From the NCBI RefSeq assembly GCF_030272615.1, contig NC_081411.1, positions 152,447,971 through 152,511,970 on the forward strand: DNA of 64,000 nucleotides, in the 5' to 3' direction. Positions within the stretch are counted from its first letter, which is position 1; each line of letters begins with the position of its first letter. This stretch comes from Cryptomeria japonica. Lineage: Eukaryota; Streptophyta; Pinopsida; Cupressales; Cupressaceae. The notes beneath the pieces were generated by a model. It was given only the letters and a program-made list of their open reading frames with translations. It had not been told where the DNA came from and made no database searches. Position numbers and translations under genes: made by a program. This document shows positions 10,240 to 23,554 of the stretch, piece by piece.

Positions 10240-12319
10240 GAGAAACTTGATGTTCTCCAATGTCAGGAGAAATTCTCGGTGATGCAGCACTTAGTGCCAG
10301 AGCTTACACAGGCAGAGGTGAGACATATAGATGTCTGTGGATTAGACCACTTGTTATACATGCCTGATATTACCCATAATAGGGGATTGTTGACAGCATT
10401 AGCCGAGAGATGGCATATCGAGCATAACACTTTCCACCTGCCCACGGGTGAGATTAGTGTGACACTTGAGTATGTCTATGGGATTCTCCACATCCTAGTG
10501 ACTGGTGAGTTAGTTCAGTATGATTTTCAGGATTGTGGAGGGATAGAGGCGTGCAGAGCCATATTTGGTGATGAGAGCATTTCAAGAGGAGAGATCTGAT
10601 GGGAGGATATGATTATGTATTACAAGACTCTCCCAGTGATTCTTGCAGGTTTGATTGGGGGATTCATCTGTTCAGACAGGAGATCTTGAGGTTTTGTTGT
10701 TGGGTGGGGTGAGATTCTTTAGAGCATGATGCAGCGTCAGACTCGATATGTGTGGGGTGTTTGTATGCTCACTCATTTGTATCATGATCTTCATCAGGTC
10801 ATTTTTGATGATAGTGCTAGTCTGTCGATAGGTTGCACACTTTTGCAGATCTGGTGTTGGGAGCACATTGCTATTACTCGACCTATTCATCATTGAGTTC
10901 ATGGTGAGAGGCAGCCATATGTTTATCTGTATGCAGGTATCCTTACTCAGCATAAGCTAGGTAAGATGGAGTATTGGCATTGGGTTCTTGAATCACTGGA
11001 TGGTGTTATTTGGAGACCTTATATCGATTGTGTCATGGATGGATGATGCATAGACATTACCATTTATTATGCACAGTAGATATCTCATTGGTCAGACTCC
11101 ATACATTGTTGAGAGACAATTGATTAGTCGCATTTAGAGACAGTTTGGTATCATTCAGCCTATGCCTACTGGTGTTACGATATATGCACGATGATACAGA
11201 GATAGGCGAGATTGGGGACCTTCTTTTTCATTTAAGATAACACGTGCACAGTTTCTGGCTACTCCTAGGGTGGCTTATGATATGCACATTCTAGATCTTG
11301 GGGTTACTACAGATTATGCTCAGTATATACTTGCACACTCATTTCCTCGTATTACCGATCCAACAGATCCTCCTCCCAGCTCATGAGATGAGGATGACGA
11401 TTTAGATGATTTGATTATCAAGAGATGAAGATGGAGACAAGAGCTTAGAGCTACTCAGGAGGTCGAAGGGGATGGAGATGAGGGTGGAGATGGAGGTGGT
11501 GGTGGTAGGAGACCTAGACAAAGAGGAAGTTGATTGAAAGTCCATGGAGGACTATTTGGACCAGTTGGCAGGATTGGGAGACTATTTCCTATAGGTGGGA
11601 GAGAGGTAGGATGGATTGGGAGGGATATTGGTAGAGCAGGGATGAGATCACCGAGTGGGTTGCCCTTTATAGGAGGAGGCAGGATGACTGGACTGGATGG
11701 GGTTTGCAGGAGAGGCATTGATTTTGGTCAGATTCAGCCAGACCCTAGGGTTATTACAGCTCATGGTGGAGAGGATGAGGATCCAAAGGATCATGTTCCA
11801 CTCATTAGACGATGGGTTCTAAGAGCTACTCGGACTGAGATTCCAGCAGGTGGACAGGGAAGTGGAGATGAGGCGATTGGAGGTCATGTGCCTCAGCAGG
11901 ATGTGCCAGAGCAGGAGACCGTGGATAGTCTTAGAGCATAGATAGATCAGCTTAGAGCACAGGTACAAATTTTCATGACAGAGAGAGACAAAGTTGTTAG
12001 GAGACGACAGGATACTCAGGGCCTCCTTGATCACATTCAACAGGTTGGATTGGGCACTCTCTCAGCTGATACTGTTAGAGCACTAGTTTGGGTCGGGAAG
12101 TAGACTTCCCATTGGCGATGACTATATGAAGATTTAGTTGTAGAGAGCCAGAGAGCAAGTAGCTATCATACCACTGTGAGGATGGATACTAGCAACAGTG
12201 GAGTCATGGGACCTCCTCAAAGGAGTGGTGATCGTGGGAGACAGGCATCTGGAGGATCTTCTCACCCACAGCCATAGAGACGGACAAAGTCAGGTGGTAG
12301 TGGTACAGGACAAACTTGA
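10240..12319 (+). pseudogene. Antisense PMD gene of Tat-A, exon 2 (decayed)
   Basis: Homologous along its length to exon 2 of the Tat-B gene. The first 120 codons (10240-10599) are open and keep the PMD core: GLLTALAERWH, then FHLPTGEI, VTLEYVYGILHI and GEL. Beyond a TGA at 10597 the frame carries on with the same protein similarity (GFVVGWGE, MLTHLYHDLHQ, WRPYIDC) but with several stops and small frameshifts. The acidic and glycine-rich tail and the RGG-like C-terminus can be followed to a TGA at 12317. It lies opposite to Tat-A pol, as in Tat-B. It is AT-richer than the Tat-B copy, which fits decay of methylated cytosines. Confidence 0.8.
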
Positions 12320-14118
12320 TTTATATTGATGAGGCACTTGTATTTTTTATCCAATCTCCTTGTATACTTGGATTTTTTATTGTTTTATGATGATCTATAT
12401 GCAGACATGGACTCTAAATGATGATCTTTTATTATGCATGTTACTCTATATGATGATGATCTATATGCATGATTAAATGGATGATGTTATGATCTTTTCT
12501 CTTCATTATGATGATGCAATGATAAATGCTTTTGATTTTTGATGATTTTAAAAATGCAATAATGAGAATGATTTCTAACTTAAATGATATGTTGATGAAA
12601 TGATACAAATGCAATGATCTATATGGGAATGCAAATGAATGTTTGATTTTTTATTTATTTTTTTATTTTTTATTTTTGTTTATGCATATAATGATGGGAA
12701 TCTAAGTGCAAAGATGCAACTAAATCGTCTTTAATGAACTTCAATGATAATGCAAATAATAATGATGATACACCACATGATTAATGAAATGCACTTAATT
12801 GAATGCAAACTTATACAATGATTAAAATGCAACTAAAATAAATGGATGATGATTAAAATGATTCTAAAAATGAATGCACCTATAATGATCAAATGTAAAA
12901 TAAAATTGTTTGTGCAAGTATACTCAATATTTATTCATGACCGTTGATCTGTGAATGAAATGAAATACTTATAATGCAGCTGAAATTGAATGCTTATAAT
13001 GCAGATGAATAATGAGCTAATCTAAAATGATACTGCCATTCTTCATATGTTATCTTGTAACAGTGCTTGATTTCATCATTGAGCTTTAAAATGTTGTAAT
13101 AAAATACAAGCAACTTTACATAATGATCCAAGATGACATGAGTATTTCTTACATGGTTTTTGATATAGAAAGTTAATACAAGCAACTTAATATAATGAAT
13201 CAATTTGACCCGAGTATTTGTTGCAGAACAGACAAGGATTATCCCCTTTCATGCATGACTCAGAATGTCTTCCTTGATCTTTTTCTGATCATATCCTTAG
13301 ACAAGTACATACCTTAATAAGAGATAAACCACAGACAGCAATCAAAGAAAATAATCATGCCCCATCATAGCTTCTCTAGTCATGGACATCCTTGAGTTGC
13401 ATAGAGTACATGATTAGCAATAAAATCAAGATATAAACACTGAATCTTGTATGTCATTCACATGCTCTCGTGGTCATTAGCTGATATAATCATCTTGATG
13501 AATGATCTTTGATAATCCTTTATTACTTGTTGGTTGATTCTTTGTTTTCATGATTCAGTTGTCATAAGATGCCTTGATCTTCATTGTTTTGTTGCTCATT
13601 ATCTGTTTCAAAATCCTAGGTGTTTTTGGTTTTATCTAAGTTTTCTGAATGTTTTTGGATTTTCAAAGATTTAAAAGATCACCTTAGCAAAAGGAATTAG
13701 GATTTTGCCCAAAGCAAAAACAAAACTTTATTATGGATGTATGAATTGATCAAGATCCAAACCATGGTGGGATACAAATGCAGACTGATTGATTCTAATA
13801 AAATATAATACAGTCACTACGATAAGTATGTCAAAGATTGACAACTATTGGTAAGCTGCATATTTTCTGCTAAATGGTTCAGAGCAATAGATGTGAAAGA
13901 TAAAATGGATAAACTCAGAAGTGATAGATGTGATATGATGGAATGGATAGGTGTGCAAAGTGATCTCATAGATGGAGGAACTCACTTTTAGATAGCACCT
14001 GTTTACTAGGTTTTCACCATCTAAATTTATTGCATTTTTTTTTTTTTTTCCTGATTTTATGCTTTTTAGGGATTTTCTGCTTTTCTGATTTTTATTGATT
14101 TCTTCAAGACTTTATATC
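12320..14118. other. Tat-A spacer between PMD gene end and pol end
   Basis: This is the tail-to-tail region between the antisense gene and pol, equivalent to 26134-27879 in Tat-B. It is rich in short ATGATGATG-type repeats at 12380-12900, and both copies share this ATGAT-rich zone after the PMD gene. A T-run lies at 14037-14050, as in Tat-B. No gene seen. Confidence 0.6.
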
Positions 14119-17100
14119 TCAAGCATAGAACTTCTTGAGATGAATAGAATTGATAGGTTCATCAAACCAATCACCTTCAGGGGTAGATAACTTGTATGCT
14201 ATTTAGCCATATGTTGCTACTATGACAAAAAGTCCAAGCCAATTTGGTTCAAATTTACCCTTCTTTTCGTTGTCTTACTGATTTCTTGAATTCTTTCTTA
14301 GAACTATATCTCCAATCTGAAAAATGTGTGGCTTTAATTTGTGATTATAAATTCTTTCCATTCTTTGTTGATAAACTTTCAAATGATTTGTTGCATTTTG
14401 GTGATGTTCCTGGATCAGCTCAAGTTCTTGGAGTCTAGAGACTCGTTGTTCTTCCTCTGGTATAAGACCTTTCAAGGAAACTCGTAGAGAAGGTATATCT
14501 ACTTATATGGGTAATATGGCTTCTAATCCATAGACTAAGCAATATGGAGTTGCCCCTATTGATGTGTGGATGCTGGTTCGGTATGCCCAAAGAGTAGGAT
14601 TTAGCTGAATGTGCCAGTCTTTTCCAGCTTCATTGACTATTTTCTTCAAGATTTTCAAGATAGTTTTGTTTGATGCCTCATCTTGACCATTTACCTATGG
14701 ATAATATGGAGTAGAAAACCTATGTTGGATATGAAACTGCTCACATAGATCCTTCACATCTTGATTCTTAAATGGATGTCCATTGTCAGTGATAATGGTC
14801 ATAGGAACTCCATAGCGACAAATTATATAATTCAAGATGAATGATGATATTTGTTTTCCTGTCACTTTTGTCAGAGAAACTACTTCAATCCATTTAGTGA
14901 AATATTCAGTAGCAGTCAGAATGAACATATGTCCATTAGAGGATGAAGGATGTATCTTTCCTACCAAATCAAGACCCCATTGAGAAAATGGCCATGATCT
15001 GGCCATAGGATACAATTCTTGTGTGGTGCGTGAATGAGATTCCCATGGATCTGACAGTGTTTGTATTTCTTAGCATATGTGAATGAATCTCTCTCCATAG
15101 TAGGCCAATAGTAACCCATATGAAGAAGTTTCTTAGCTGGTGTTAATCGACTTGAGTGTGTGCCATAAATACTTGTGTGAACTTTGTTAAGAACTTTCTC
15201 AGATTCTTCTTGTTCAAGACATCTCAATAAAGTACTATCTAGACCTCTCCTATATACGGTATCGGCAATAATAGTATAGCGGGATGACTGACAGATAAAA
15301 TTTCTTCTTTGATTGTCGGATAGGTCAGGAGGAAGGGCATTCTCTTTTAAGTACTGATAGGTTTGGTCATATAAGGATTGACTGATTCTCGATATATGGC
15401 AAATCATGTAGGTATGTTGGGATTGAATGGTAGGGGTTAAGATATCTTCCATGAGGAATTCGTAACACTATTGATTCTCCTGATTCTATAAGAGAGATGC
15501 TATTGTAGTCATTGCATCTGCTGCTTTGTTCTCATTTCTTGGGATTTGAGTGAACGATACTTCTTCAAAGTGTTCTTTAAACTCTTCTACCAGTTGTTTG
15601 TAGGGCATGAGCTTGTCATCCTTAGTTTGATAATAATCATTTATTTGGTTGATGATTGTGAATCACCATAGACATGTAATTCCTTGATATTCCATTCAAT
15701 AGCCATTTTGAGCCCAATAGTCAATGCTTCATATTCTACAGTATTGTTTGTGCATGGAAACCGCAGTCTATATGATTTTGGAATTGTGTGTCCCTGAGGT
15801 GTGATGAATAAAATTCCTGCACCTAATCCATATTGTGTATAAGAACCATCAAAGTACAATTCCCAAAATTTTGTACTTATTGTCAGAATGTCTGCATCAG
15901 GAAATTCAATGTGCAATGGTATATCATTTTGTAAAGGTGCTTCAACTAATTGATCAACAATGACCTGTCCTTTGATAGCTTTTCGATCAACATATTCTAT
16001 ATCAAATTCACTCAATATCATAACCCATTTGGCTATTCTGCCTGTCAAAAATTGACTCGTTTAGCAAATACTTTAGTGGATCTATCTTTGTTATTAGTTT
16101 CACAAAATGAATCAGCATATAATGTCATATCTTCTGAGTTGCAAATACAACTACTAGACATATCTTCTCTATTGATGTATAATTCAGTTCATAGCTGACA
16201 AGTGTTCTACTGATGTAATACATTTCTCTTTCTTTTTCTTCTTCATCAAATTATGTTAGAGAGCGCGTAATGATACGTTTGTCACCGAAGTATAGAGCAA
16301 CAATGGTTTCCCTTTGATTGGTGATACCAATACTGGAGGATGCATGAGATATTCTTTGATTAGCATAAAAGCCTCTTCACATTTCTGATCCCATTTGAAT
16401 GGAACATTCTTATATAGAAGATGAGTGAATGGATGACATCTATCTACTAATTGAGAGATAAATCTTCTAATTGATTGCAATCTTTCTTGTAAAGATTGCA
16501 ATTGACTTATGTTCCTGGGTGACTCCATTTCCATGATGGCTTTGACCTTTTCAAGATCTACTTCAATTCCATGAGCTGATATAATGTACCCAATAAGTTT
16601 TCCAGAGGTTACTCCAAATGCACATTTCTTTAGATTTAATCTCAACTGATAGCTTTCTATCCTATCAAATATCTTGCTTAAGATGTTCAAATGCTCTTTT
16701 CTTGTATGAGATTTTGCAATTATATCATCTACATAATCTTCCATAAATGTATGCATCATATCATGGAAAATTATTGTCATAGCTCTTTGATAAGTTGCTC
16801 ATGCATTCTTAAGCCCAAATGGCATAACATTCCAGCAATAAGTACCCCATGTACAAGTGAATGTTGTCTTTTCTTGATCTTCAGGGGTGATTCTTATTTG
16901 ATTGTATCCTGAGAAGCCATCCATTAATGAAAACATCTCATGCCCTGTTGATAAGTCCACAATTATATCAATTTTGGGTAGTGGTAAATCATCTTTGGGA
17001 CATGCTTTGTTCAAATCTCTGAAATCGATGCAGACTCTTATGCTTGTATCCAACTTTGACACTGGCACAATGCTCGAAACCCATTCATGATAGGCAATAG

Positions 17101-20100
17101 GTCTTATGAACCCCACATCTAATAGTTTCTTTAGCTCATCTTTTACAAGAAGAGCGATGTGTGGATGCATCTTCCTTAGCTTTTTCTTAACTGGTTTTGC
17201 TTTTAAATCCACATTGAGATGATGCATTATAAGATCTGGATTAAGTCCTGGCATGTCTGCATAGGACCAAGCAAAATTTATTTGTCTTTGTCTGAAGAAT
17301 TCTATGTATTCTTTCCTCTCTTTATCTGATAATGAGGCAGCAGAATGAATTATCTTGGGATCCTTTGATGTGCCAATGTTTATTGCTTTTGTTGGTTCTA
17401 TTAGAATAGCAGATCTCTCCTAAAAATATGCAGGGAGGATGTCAAACTTTCCATCTTCTGGCGCCTCAAAGAGGTTTACACCGTCAAATACATCCTTTAT
17501 TTTCCCTTTTGATTTATCTAGTGTTGCCATGAAATGGTTTTCAACAGTAGGTCTCTTTCCTTGTTTTATTTCAATTTTGTGACTGGAAATTTTGGCATTC
17601 TCTTGACTGTAAGAAACATTACTTGATTCCACAATGGAAGATATCTTAGGTGTTATGGGTTTGAAAACATTAAGATACATAGCTAAGTCATTATCATTGG
17701 AAAAGACATCTAATTTGGGGTTTTCTAGATTATCCCAATCAATTAGTTCAAGATGAAGAAGGGGTAAGTCATAATTATAGTCATCGTTGGGTGCTTCAAA
17801 GTTCATGACATAATGGTCATAATTTGGCATAAAGTAGGTAATGTCATAGATAGTATGATCTTAGTCTCTCCCAAGTGTTCTCCAATTAGTTCTAACAAAA
17901 TCAATATTAGTATTTTGTAGTTCACACTCAAATGGTTCTTCATCTGAAATTTGTCCCTTAAACGAATGGATTATATCAATAGACACATCTTTAGTACTGC
18001 AAGTTCCTTCTTGATTATTTTCAATAAATTCATTTGCATTTTGAAGTTGACATACCTGTGTACATGATATAGGATTTGTTTTGCTAGCTTTTGTCTTCTT
18101 TCAAACTCGGCTTCTTCTAAACTAATGGTCAATCCTACTTGACTATCTCTTAGTTCTTCTATGGTTCTGCCATACCTTGGTACATCTCGCTCTTTATTTG
18201 ATAGAAATCTGATATTTCCAAATGCTTGATCCATATCTATTTGCACTTCTTGTGGTGTTACTTCTTTATCTTTTTCATCCCCTTTCTTTTGTTGCCTTAT
18301 ATATGCCTCTTTTCTCTAGATTTTGAGTCCTTATTGTCTTCTTTCTAACTTCATCTTTTGTTTTGTAATAGGCAAGTCTTCTTTTGTGATAGTTGCTTGC
18401 TCTTCTTTTTTTTCTTCACTTGATATACTAGATGAGACATCTGGACCCCATTCATATTCGTTTGAATCTGTCTCTGAACCATTGTCTAGGACTATACCAC
18501 TATACCACACAGGAATGTTGTATGGTGTGAAAAGCTCCCTGATTTATGTCATCTCTATTTTCACTCTTTCTATAATATCTTGTTCATATTTTGCATTTGC
18601 TCGTATTTCTTGAACTTATTGACAAGATTCTTCTTTTCTTTTGATTGTAATCTTCTCTTCGTGTTTCTCATGTTCTTCTTGTCTTTTCTTATTGTTTACT
18701 ATTTCTGCTGCTTGATGTAGCTTTTCTTACCATTTTTCTTTTTTAGAGATTGATTTCTTTCTCCACTTTGGCTATTGATAATTATGGTGCTTTTGATTTG
18801 ATTTTAGATATCCAAGTCCTAATTTATCTTCTTTAGATTGTGAGTGAGGACAAATAGGTTCTAAAATACCTTGATGTCACTTACCAATTGGTCCTTTTCC
18901 TTCATATCCCATTTTTTGCATGATCTTATAGCCATTGCCATATTGTTCTATGGGAATATTGATTTTTGCAGTTGTTGCTATAGTTTCATTTTCATCTTTA
19001 TACAACCAACCAAGAATGTCCTTGTCTTCAATTTCTTCTTCAAGTGTTCCAGCTCTAACAAATGCTCTGTTAAACATGTCATTTGATTTGTCTAAGATCT
19101 ATGATTGGATATTTGTAGGCTTTCCATATGACTTAGGTGAAAGTGGAAAATTATGCAAATAATATTTTCTCATTCCTTCATCATTTAATTTAAGCTTTTT
19201 CTCAAAGGTTTCCCATTTTTCTTGAATCTCTTTGGTAGGATATACTGATTCTTTGTTATGTGGAACTCTTGTATCTTGTGTTGGCTTCAAATTATTGCAA
19301 TATTGGCTAGAGTCTACAATTATAGTGACCTCTTGTCCTTCCTGAGGAAATTTTACGCATTGATGATATGTAGAAGGAACTGCTTCCATGTTGTAAATCC
19401 ATGGCCTTCCCAGAAGAATGTTATAAGAGAGGTTCAAATCTAAAACCTGACAAAATGTATTCCTTTCCACAGGTCCTATTTTGATTGGTAACACCACAGT
19501 TCCTTTAGAAGAATGCTCTGCTTCATCATAAGCCTTAATAGTTATTTTCTTATTTGGATCTACTTCATTTTTTGAATATCCCAAAGCTTTTATTAAACTT
19601 AATGCACAAATGTTTAAGCCTGCTCCACCATCTATGAGTACGCATTTGACATGAGTTTTATTAATGGTGACTTCAACATATAAGGGAGAATTGTGAGGAT
19701 GTTGCAAGGATTAGTCATCATTTTCAGAAAATGATAAGCAATGAGGGGCTGTAAGGTATCCCACCATGTTTTGGAACTAATCCACATCCAAGTCTTTTGA
19801 AATTGTTATTTCTACTAAAGCTTTTTCCAAAATTTTCTTATGCATAGGTGAAACTTTGAGAATTTTCAAAATTGATATTTGAGCGGGTATTCTCTGTAAT
19901 TGCTCTACTAAGTTGTATTATTATGAAGTGGATGTTGAGTCTTTTGTTATACCCGAAAAGGTGACCTTCGCTTTGCTTCTCGTAATGACATTTGATTGGC
20001 TCTGAAGATGTGTTATCTTTAACAATGATGACATTTACCACATCATCATATGTATAAGTGTAGTTCACTTTGGCTTTTCCTTTGTCATCTTTTAATTGGG

Positions 20101-21690
20101 ATTGTTCACCTTTGTCATAATTCGAAAGTGGAGTTTTGAAAACTAGGTGTGATTCATTTGTCTTATGGCTATCCACTGTGATAGTTCCATTATCGATTAG
20201 ATATTGGATAAGGTGTTTCAATCTCTGACAATCATTTGTTTGGTGTCCTTTATTTTGATGGTAATTACAAAAATGATTGTCATTCCACCAATTAGGCTTG
20301 ACTTGTGGTTCATTACTTCTTGCTTCTAGTAAAACAATCAGATTTTTTCCAAGAAGAGTTTTTAAAGATGATTCCAATGGTTCTCCAATGTTTGTGAATT
20401 TCCTGCGAGGATTGGAGAAGAAAGACTTGGTTTTATTGCTTTCTTGATTGTTATTGTTTGGGATTTGACTTGATATATTAAATATTGGTTGTTGTTTTGT
20501 AGCACTATTGTCATCATTTCCTCCATTGATGACATTCCTATTCTTTGACCAAAACTTGGGTTTGTCATTGTTGCCATTGTTGTTGTTATTGTTGTTGTAA
20601 GAATTATTGTAAAGTTTTAGCTCTCCTTTCTTTACCATTGCATTTTCTATTTTCAGACCATTCGCAATCATCTTGGCGAAGGAGGGAGGACATTGTATTT
20701 TTAGTCGATAACTCATTTCACTGATAAGATTATCAATGAATATGTCCATCTTTTCTTGATCAGGTACATCTCTTGGATACCTATTAAACATTCATTTCCA
20801 TCACTGCAAGAAGATCCTAAAAGATTCACCATTCTTTTGTTTAACATTGCATAAATCTAGCATTGTTATCTCATTCCTTACATTGTAGGAGTATTGTGAA
20901 ATAAATCTATTCACGAGTTCTTCAAAAGATTTGATTCTGGATGATAATCTTGAAAACCATTCCATGATTGTCTATTTAAACTCCTAGGGAAAAGATGCAT
21001 CAAGTAAGTTTCGTCATGTGCAAATTACATGCTCATAGTATAAAACTCCCTAATGTGATCCTGAGGATCAGATTTTCCATCGTATTTGTCATACTTAGGG
21101 ATCTCGCAATGCTGTGGAAATGGTACCATATTCATTTTTTTATCGAAAGGATATGGGTAGATATCTTCCAATGAATACTTCTTGGAGCTTGTTCCATTTT
21201 GTATATCTCGTATCTATTATTGTAGAGTTTGCATTTGTTGAGTGAGGTTTAATAACGGATTATCCATATAGTTTCTCCTTATTTCTTGGTAAGTTATTTT
21301 ATCACTACACTCTCTTCTTGTGTCATCATGTTCTTTTATTGTCTCTTCGTGACTTTCTTTGTTTACATCTTCTTTATTTGGATCATCTGTGTTTTGGGTG
21401 TTACTTGCCTCCGCATCTTGTTTCAAGCTTTCCATGTTAAAGTCTTGTGGCAATTTAGCTCCTGATTTTGCCAACATCAAAAGATATTTCTCTTTTTGCT
21501 TTACCAATAATGTTTCCATTAGTCTATCAAATTTGAAATCTTGCTCAAGGTATCTAATGGTGTTATTGACCGCTTCTTCATCAACAGTGGTATACCCAAA
21601 AGTTTGTAACATTGGATTATCTTCTCCTCCATTTGCTTTTGTTGTTTTCTAAGTTGTTCGTATTGAGCTCTAGTCCAAATTGGCATGTGA
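14119..21690 (-). pseudogene. Tat-A gag-pol remnant
   Basis: Minus-strand polyprotein of the Tat lineage with many stops and frameshifts. From N to C: gag start near 21690 (MPIWTRAQYEQLRKQQ); gag core 19838-20791 with a CNYHQNKGHQTNDC zinc knuckle near 20230-20270; protease with LIDGGAGLNI near 19620; G-patch NGYKIMQKMGYEGKGPIG at about 18880-18935; RT from 17254, split by one TGA near 16797, with the catalytic YVDD at 16721-16732; first RNase H; archaeal-type RNase H with YFDGSY near 15855; integrase 14119-15452. In the integrase zinc finger the first cysteine of the CxxC pair is tyrosine (KKYKHCQIHG). Terminal stop at 14119. The order and spacing match Tat-B. Confidence 0.88.
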
Positions 21691-22254
21691 TTGTTTCAAA
21701 AAATTTGAAGTTTCCAAAGGACAAGTCAATAGATGATTATTGGTTTAGGAAGATATGCTTTGTTGATTTTACCACTATTTTTTGTTCATTGTGATAAAGC
21801 GTCTCTTTGTTGAAAAGCACGTCCTTGCAAAAATTTTGCGTAAAACTCTATCCCGCAGCCACGTAAATAGTGATGAAAATGGTGTAGGAATGTCCTATGT
21901 TTTAATAAGATCTTGTGATTGATATACAAGAATCTTATTCTTTTCTGAGTAGCTTTATAACTAAGTTTTCTTTTCTTAAGGTGATACTTAAAAGACATAT
22001 AAGCATATGATAGTTTACAACTTTGTTTGATTCCAAAGTTGGTGCAATTCTGATTTTGATATGACCTAGGTTCAGAATAGGAAAGATATATCCAAGATAA
22101 TGAACACAAGATGAATTGATCAAGCTTCGTGATAAAGGATTTAATATATCATGATGAGAAGCTTGACAGTGATGTTGATTTTTTTGCACTTAAAATGTTT
22201 GAATCAATAGCTTGTTGAATGTTTATGCTTATGGAAATCTTTCAAAAATAGCCT
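21691..22254 (-). other. Tat-A leader, gag-proximal part
   Basis: Untranslated leader of Tat-A between the Tat-B insertion point and gag. Its outer end, AGCCT at 22250-22254, is one copy of the Tat-B target duplication. Short open stretches here have no recognisable product. Confidence 0.6.
22250..22254. repeat. Target-site duplication of Tat-B, left copy
   Basis: AGCCT immediately before the LTR; the same five bases follow the other LTR at 43403-43407. Confidence 0.9.
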
Positions 22255-23034
22255 TGTTTATGGTGAAAATGGATAACAATAATAACAATATTGAAAGGCT
22301 AAAATGAATCCAACCACTAAACCCTATCCTAACAATGAACAAAGATCCACCATAACATATGAAGATAACCTAAGACAATGCAAAATAACTCAAAATCACA
22401 AAGATTATACCATCACATGTCCAATAGGGTTTTGATCTCCATTCTTCCTATCTCCATTGATCTTGCTTGATATATTTGCTCTCAGATTTTTATATGCACA
22501 AGAGCTCAACAAAGAACGGAATGTGGTTGCAAGTAGGATCGTAGTGTAGCCAAGTACTCCAAAATCAGTCATTAGTCATTAGGGTTTTACAATGAAGAAA
22601 GCATCTCCTTAAATAGAAGACACAATAAGAAATGGAGGGTTAAGATTGAGAGGTGTAAAAAGAGAGGTCGGCTAGGATTAGAGGGTAGGTATAAGAAATA
22701 CCAAAATAATGAAAGGGGTAGGTAGTGTAGGAATTAAGAGATGAATGACATGTGTCATGTGTAGAAAAAGCTAATGAATTAATTAAATAAATAAAGATTT
22801 ATTTAATTAATAGAAGAAGTAGGACAATTAAATAAATAAAATATTTATTTAATTTAGGAAAAGGATAATTTAAATAAATAAATGTATTTATTTAAATAAG
22901 AAATAAGGCTAGAAGAGGATAAATGAATTAATTAAATAAATAAAGATTTATTTAATTAATAGAAGAATTAAGCTTAGATAATTAAATAAATAAAATATTT
23001 ATTTAATTAGACATGACAATTTTGGGTGTCTACA
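22255..23034 (-). repeat. Tat-B 3' LTR
   Basis: TG...CA ends; minus strand begins TGTAGACACCC and ends CCATAAACA. It contains a TATTTAAG box (about 22608-22615 on the plus strand as CTTAAATA) that could serve pol transcription, and a U3 with five long palindromes (22775-23010). It keeps a 17-bp segment missing from the 5' LTR. Confidence 0.95.
22775..23010. repeat. U3 palindrome cluster of Tat-B LTR
   Basis: Five consecutive near-perfect inverted repeats, each with arms of 12-15 bases such as AATTAAATAAATA facing TATTTATTTAATT, separated by short purine-rich linkers. The same block is at 43143-43375. Tat-C and the Tat-A LTR piece have analogous but not identical palindromes. Confidence 0.8.
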
Positions 23035-23050
23035 TTTTGCCCCTCTTTGA
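23035..23050 (-). promoter_or_regulatory. Tat-B polypurine tract
   Basis: Minus strand CTCAAAGAGGGGCAAAA abuts the 3' LTR start TGTAGACACCC. Confidence 0.85.
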
Positions 23051-23128
23051 GACAATGCAGCTTGTCGCGTTGTTTCAAAGAAGATAAGATGAACTAATAC
23101 AGAGTTGCCCCAGAATGGGAATGATATG

Positions 23129-23181
23129 CCCCCTCGAGAGATTGGATGAAAATGTCTGAAAAGATTGCAGACAATCTCTCG
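23129..23181 (-). promoter_or_regulatory. Conserved stem-loop upstream of the Tat-B polypurine tract
   Basis: CGAGAGATTG at 23135-23144 and CAATCTCTCG at 23172-23181 form a perfect 10-bp inverted repeat. In element sense it ends in CTCTCGAGGGGGCAT, shared exactly with Tat-C. Tat-A has a weaker version at about 1612-1670. It also lies in the 5' flank of the antisense gene. Confidence 0.6.
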
Positions 23182-23280
23182 ATAAGAAAGAGAGGCTATA
23201 ATGGATTGACCGGATAAAGTGACAAAGTCACGGGATAAGGAAGACTGACTCGGGAAAGGAAGACGAGGGCTAGGCTAGGC

Positions 23281-23288
23281 TATAAGAT
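23281..23288 (+). promoter_or_regulatory. TATA-like box of the Tat-B PMD gene
   Basis: TATAAGAT lies 98 bases upstream of the exon 1 ATG, inside the 345-bp stretch between LTR and ATG. Tat-A has TATAAAA at a similar distance. Confidence 0.45.
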
Positions 23289-23378
23289 AGACCACGGGCA
23301 AAAGATATCCTCATTGTCATCCACACCCTTACAAGATCATAGTGCAGAGCGAAAAAAGAGCAGCAGCAGTCAGCAGCG

Positions 23379-23444
23379 ATGGCTTTCATTCATAGATTCG
23401 ATCGCGTTTGCCGATTCCAGCAACCAGCAGATGCAGGAGAGCCG
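23379..23444 (+). CDS. PMD protein of Tat-B, exon 1
   Basis: Twenty-two codons from ATG (23379) to a proline codon, followed by a textbook donor, GTAAGT. The exon ends in phase 0, and exon 2 opens in phase 0 with GAG, in frame with the long open stretch. Tat-A keeps the same exon codon for codon at 1861-1914. The peptide is short and basic with an FxxVCRFQQP-type core; no targeting signal is evident. Exon choice rests on donor, phase and conservation between the two elements; there is no transcript evidence. Confidence 0.65.
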
Positions 23445-23554
23445 GTAAGTACCCGAGAACCTCCTCGTACTTTCACGCATTTCAAGTTTTTGTCATTAAT
23501 GCATGCTAAGTAGCAATAAATGCGCTAGGAATAGGGTAGTTAAAAAATGCAAAA

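Noticed and set aside
11455-11718. Proline-rich minus-strand frame
   Set aside because: Antisense of the glycine-rich tail of the decayed PMD exon; composition artefact.
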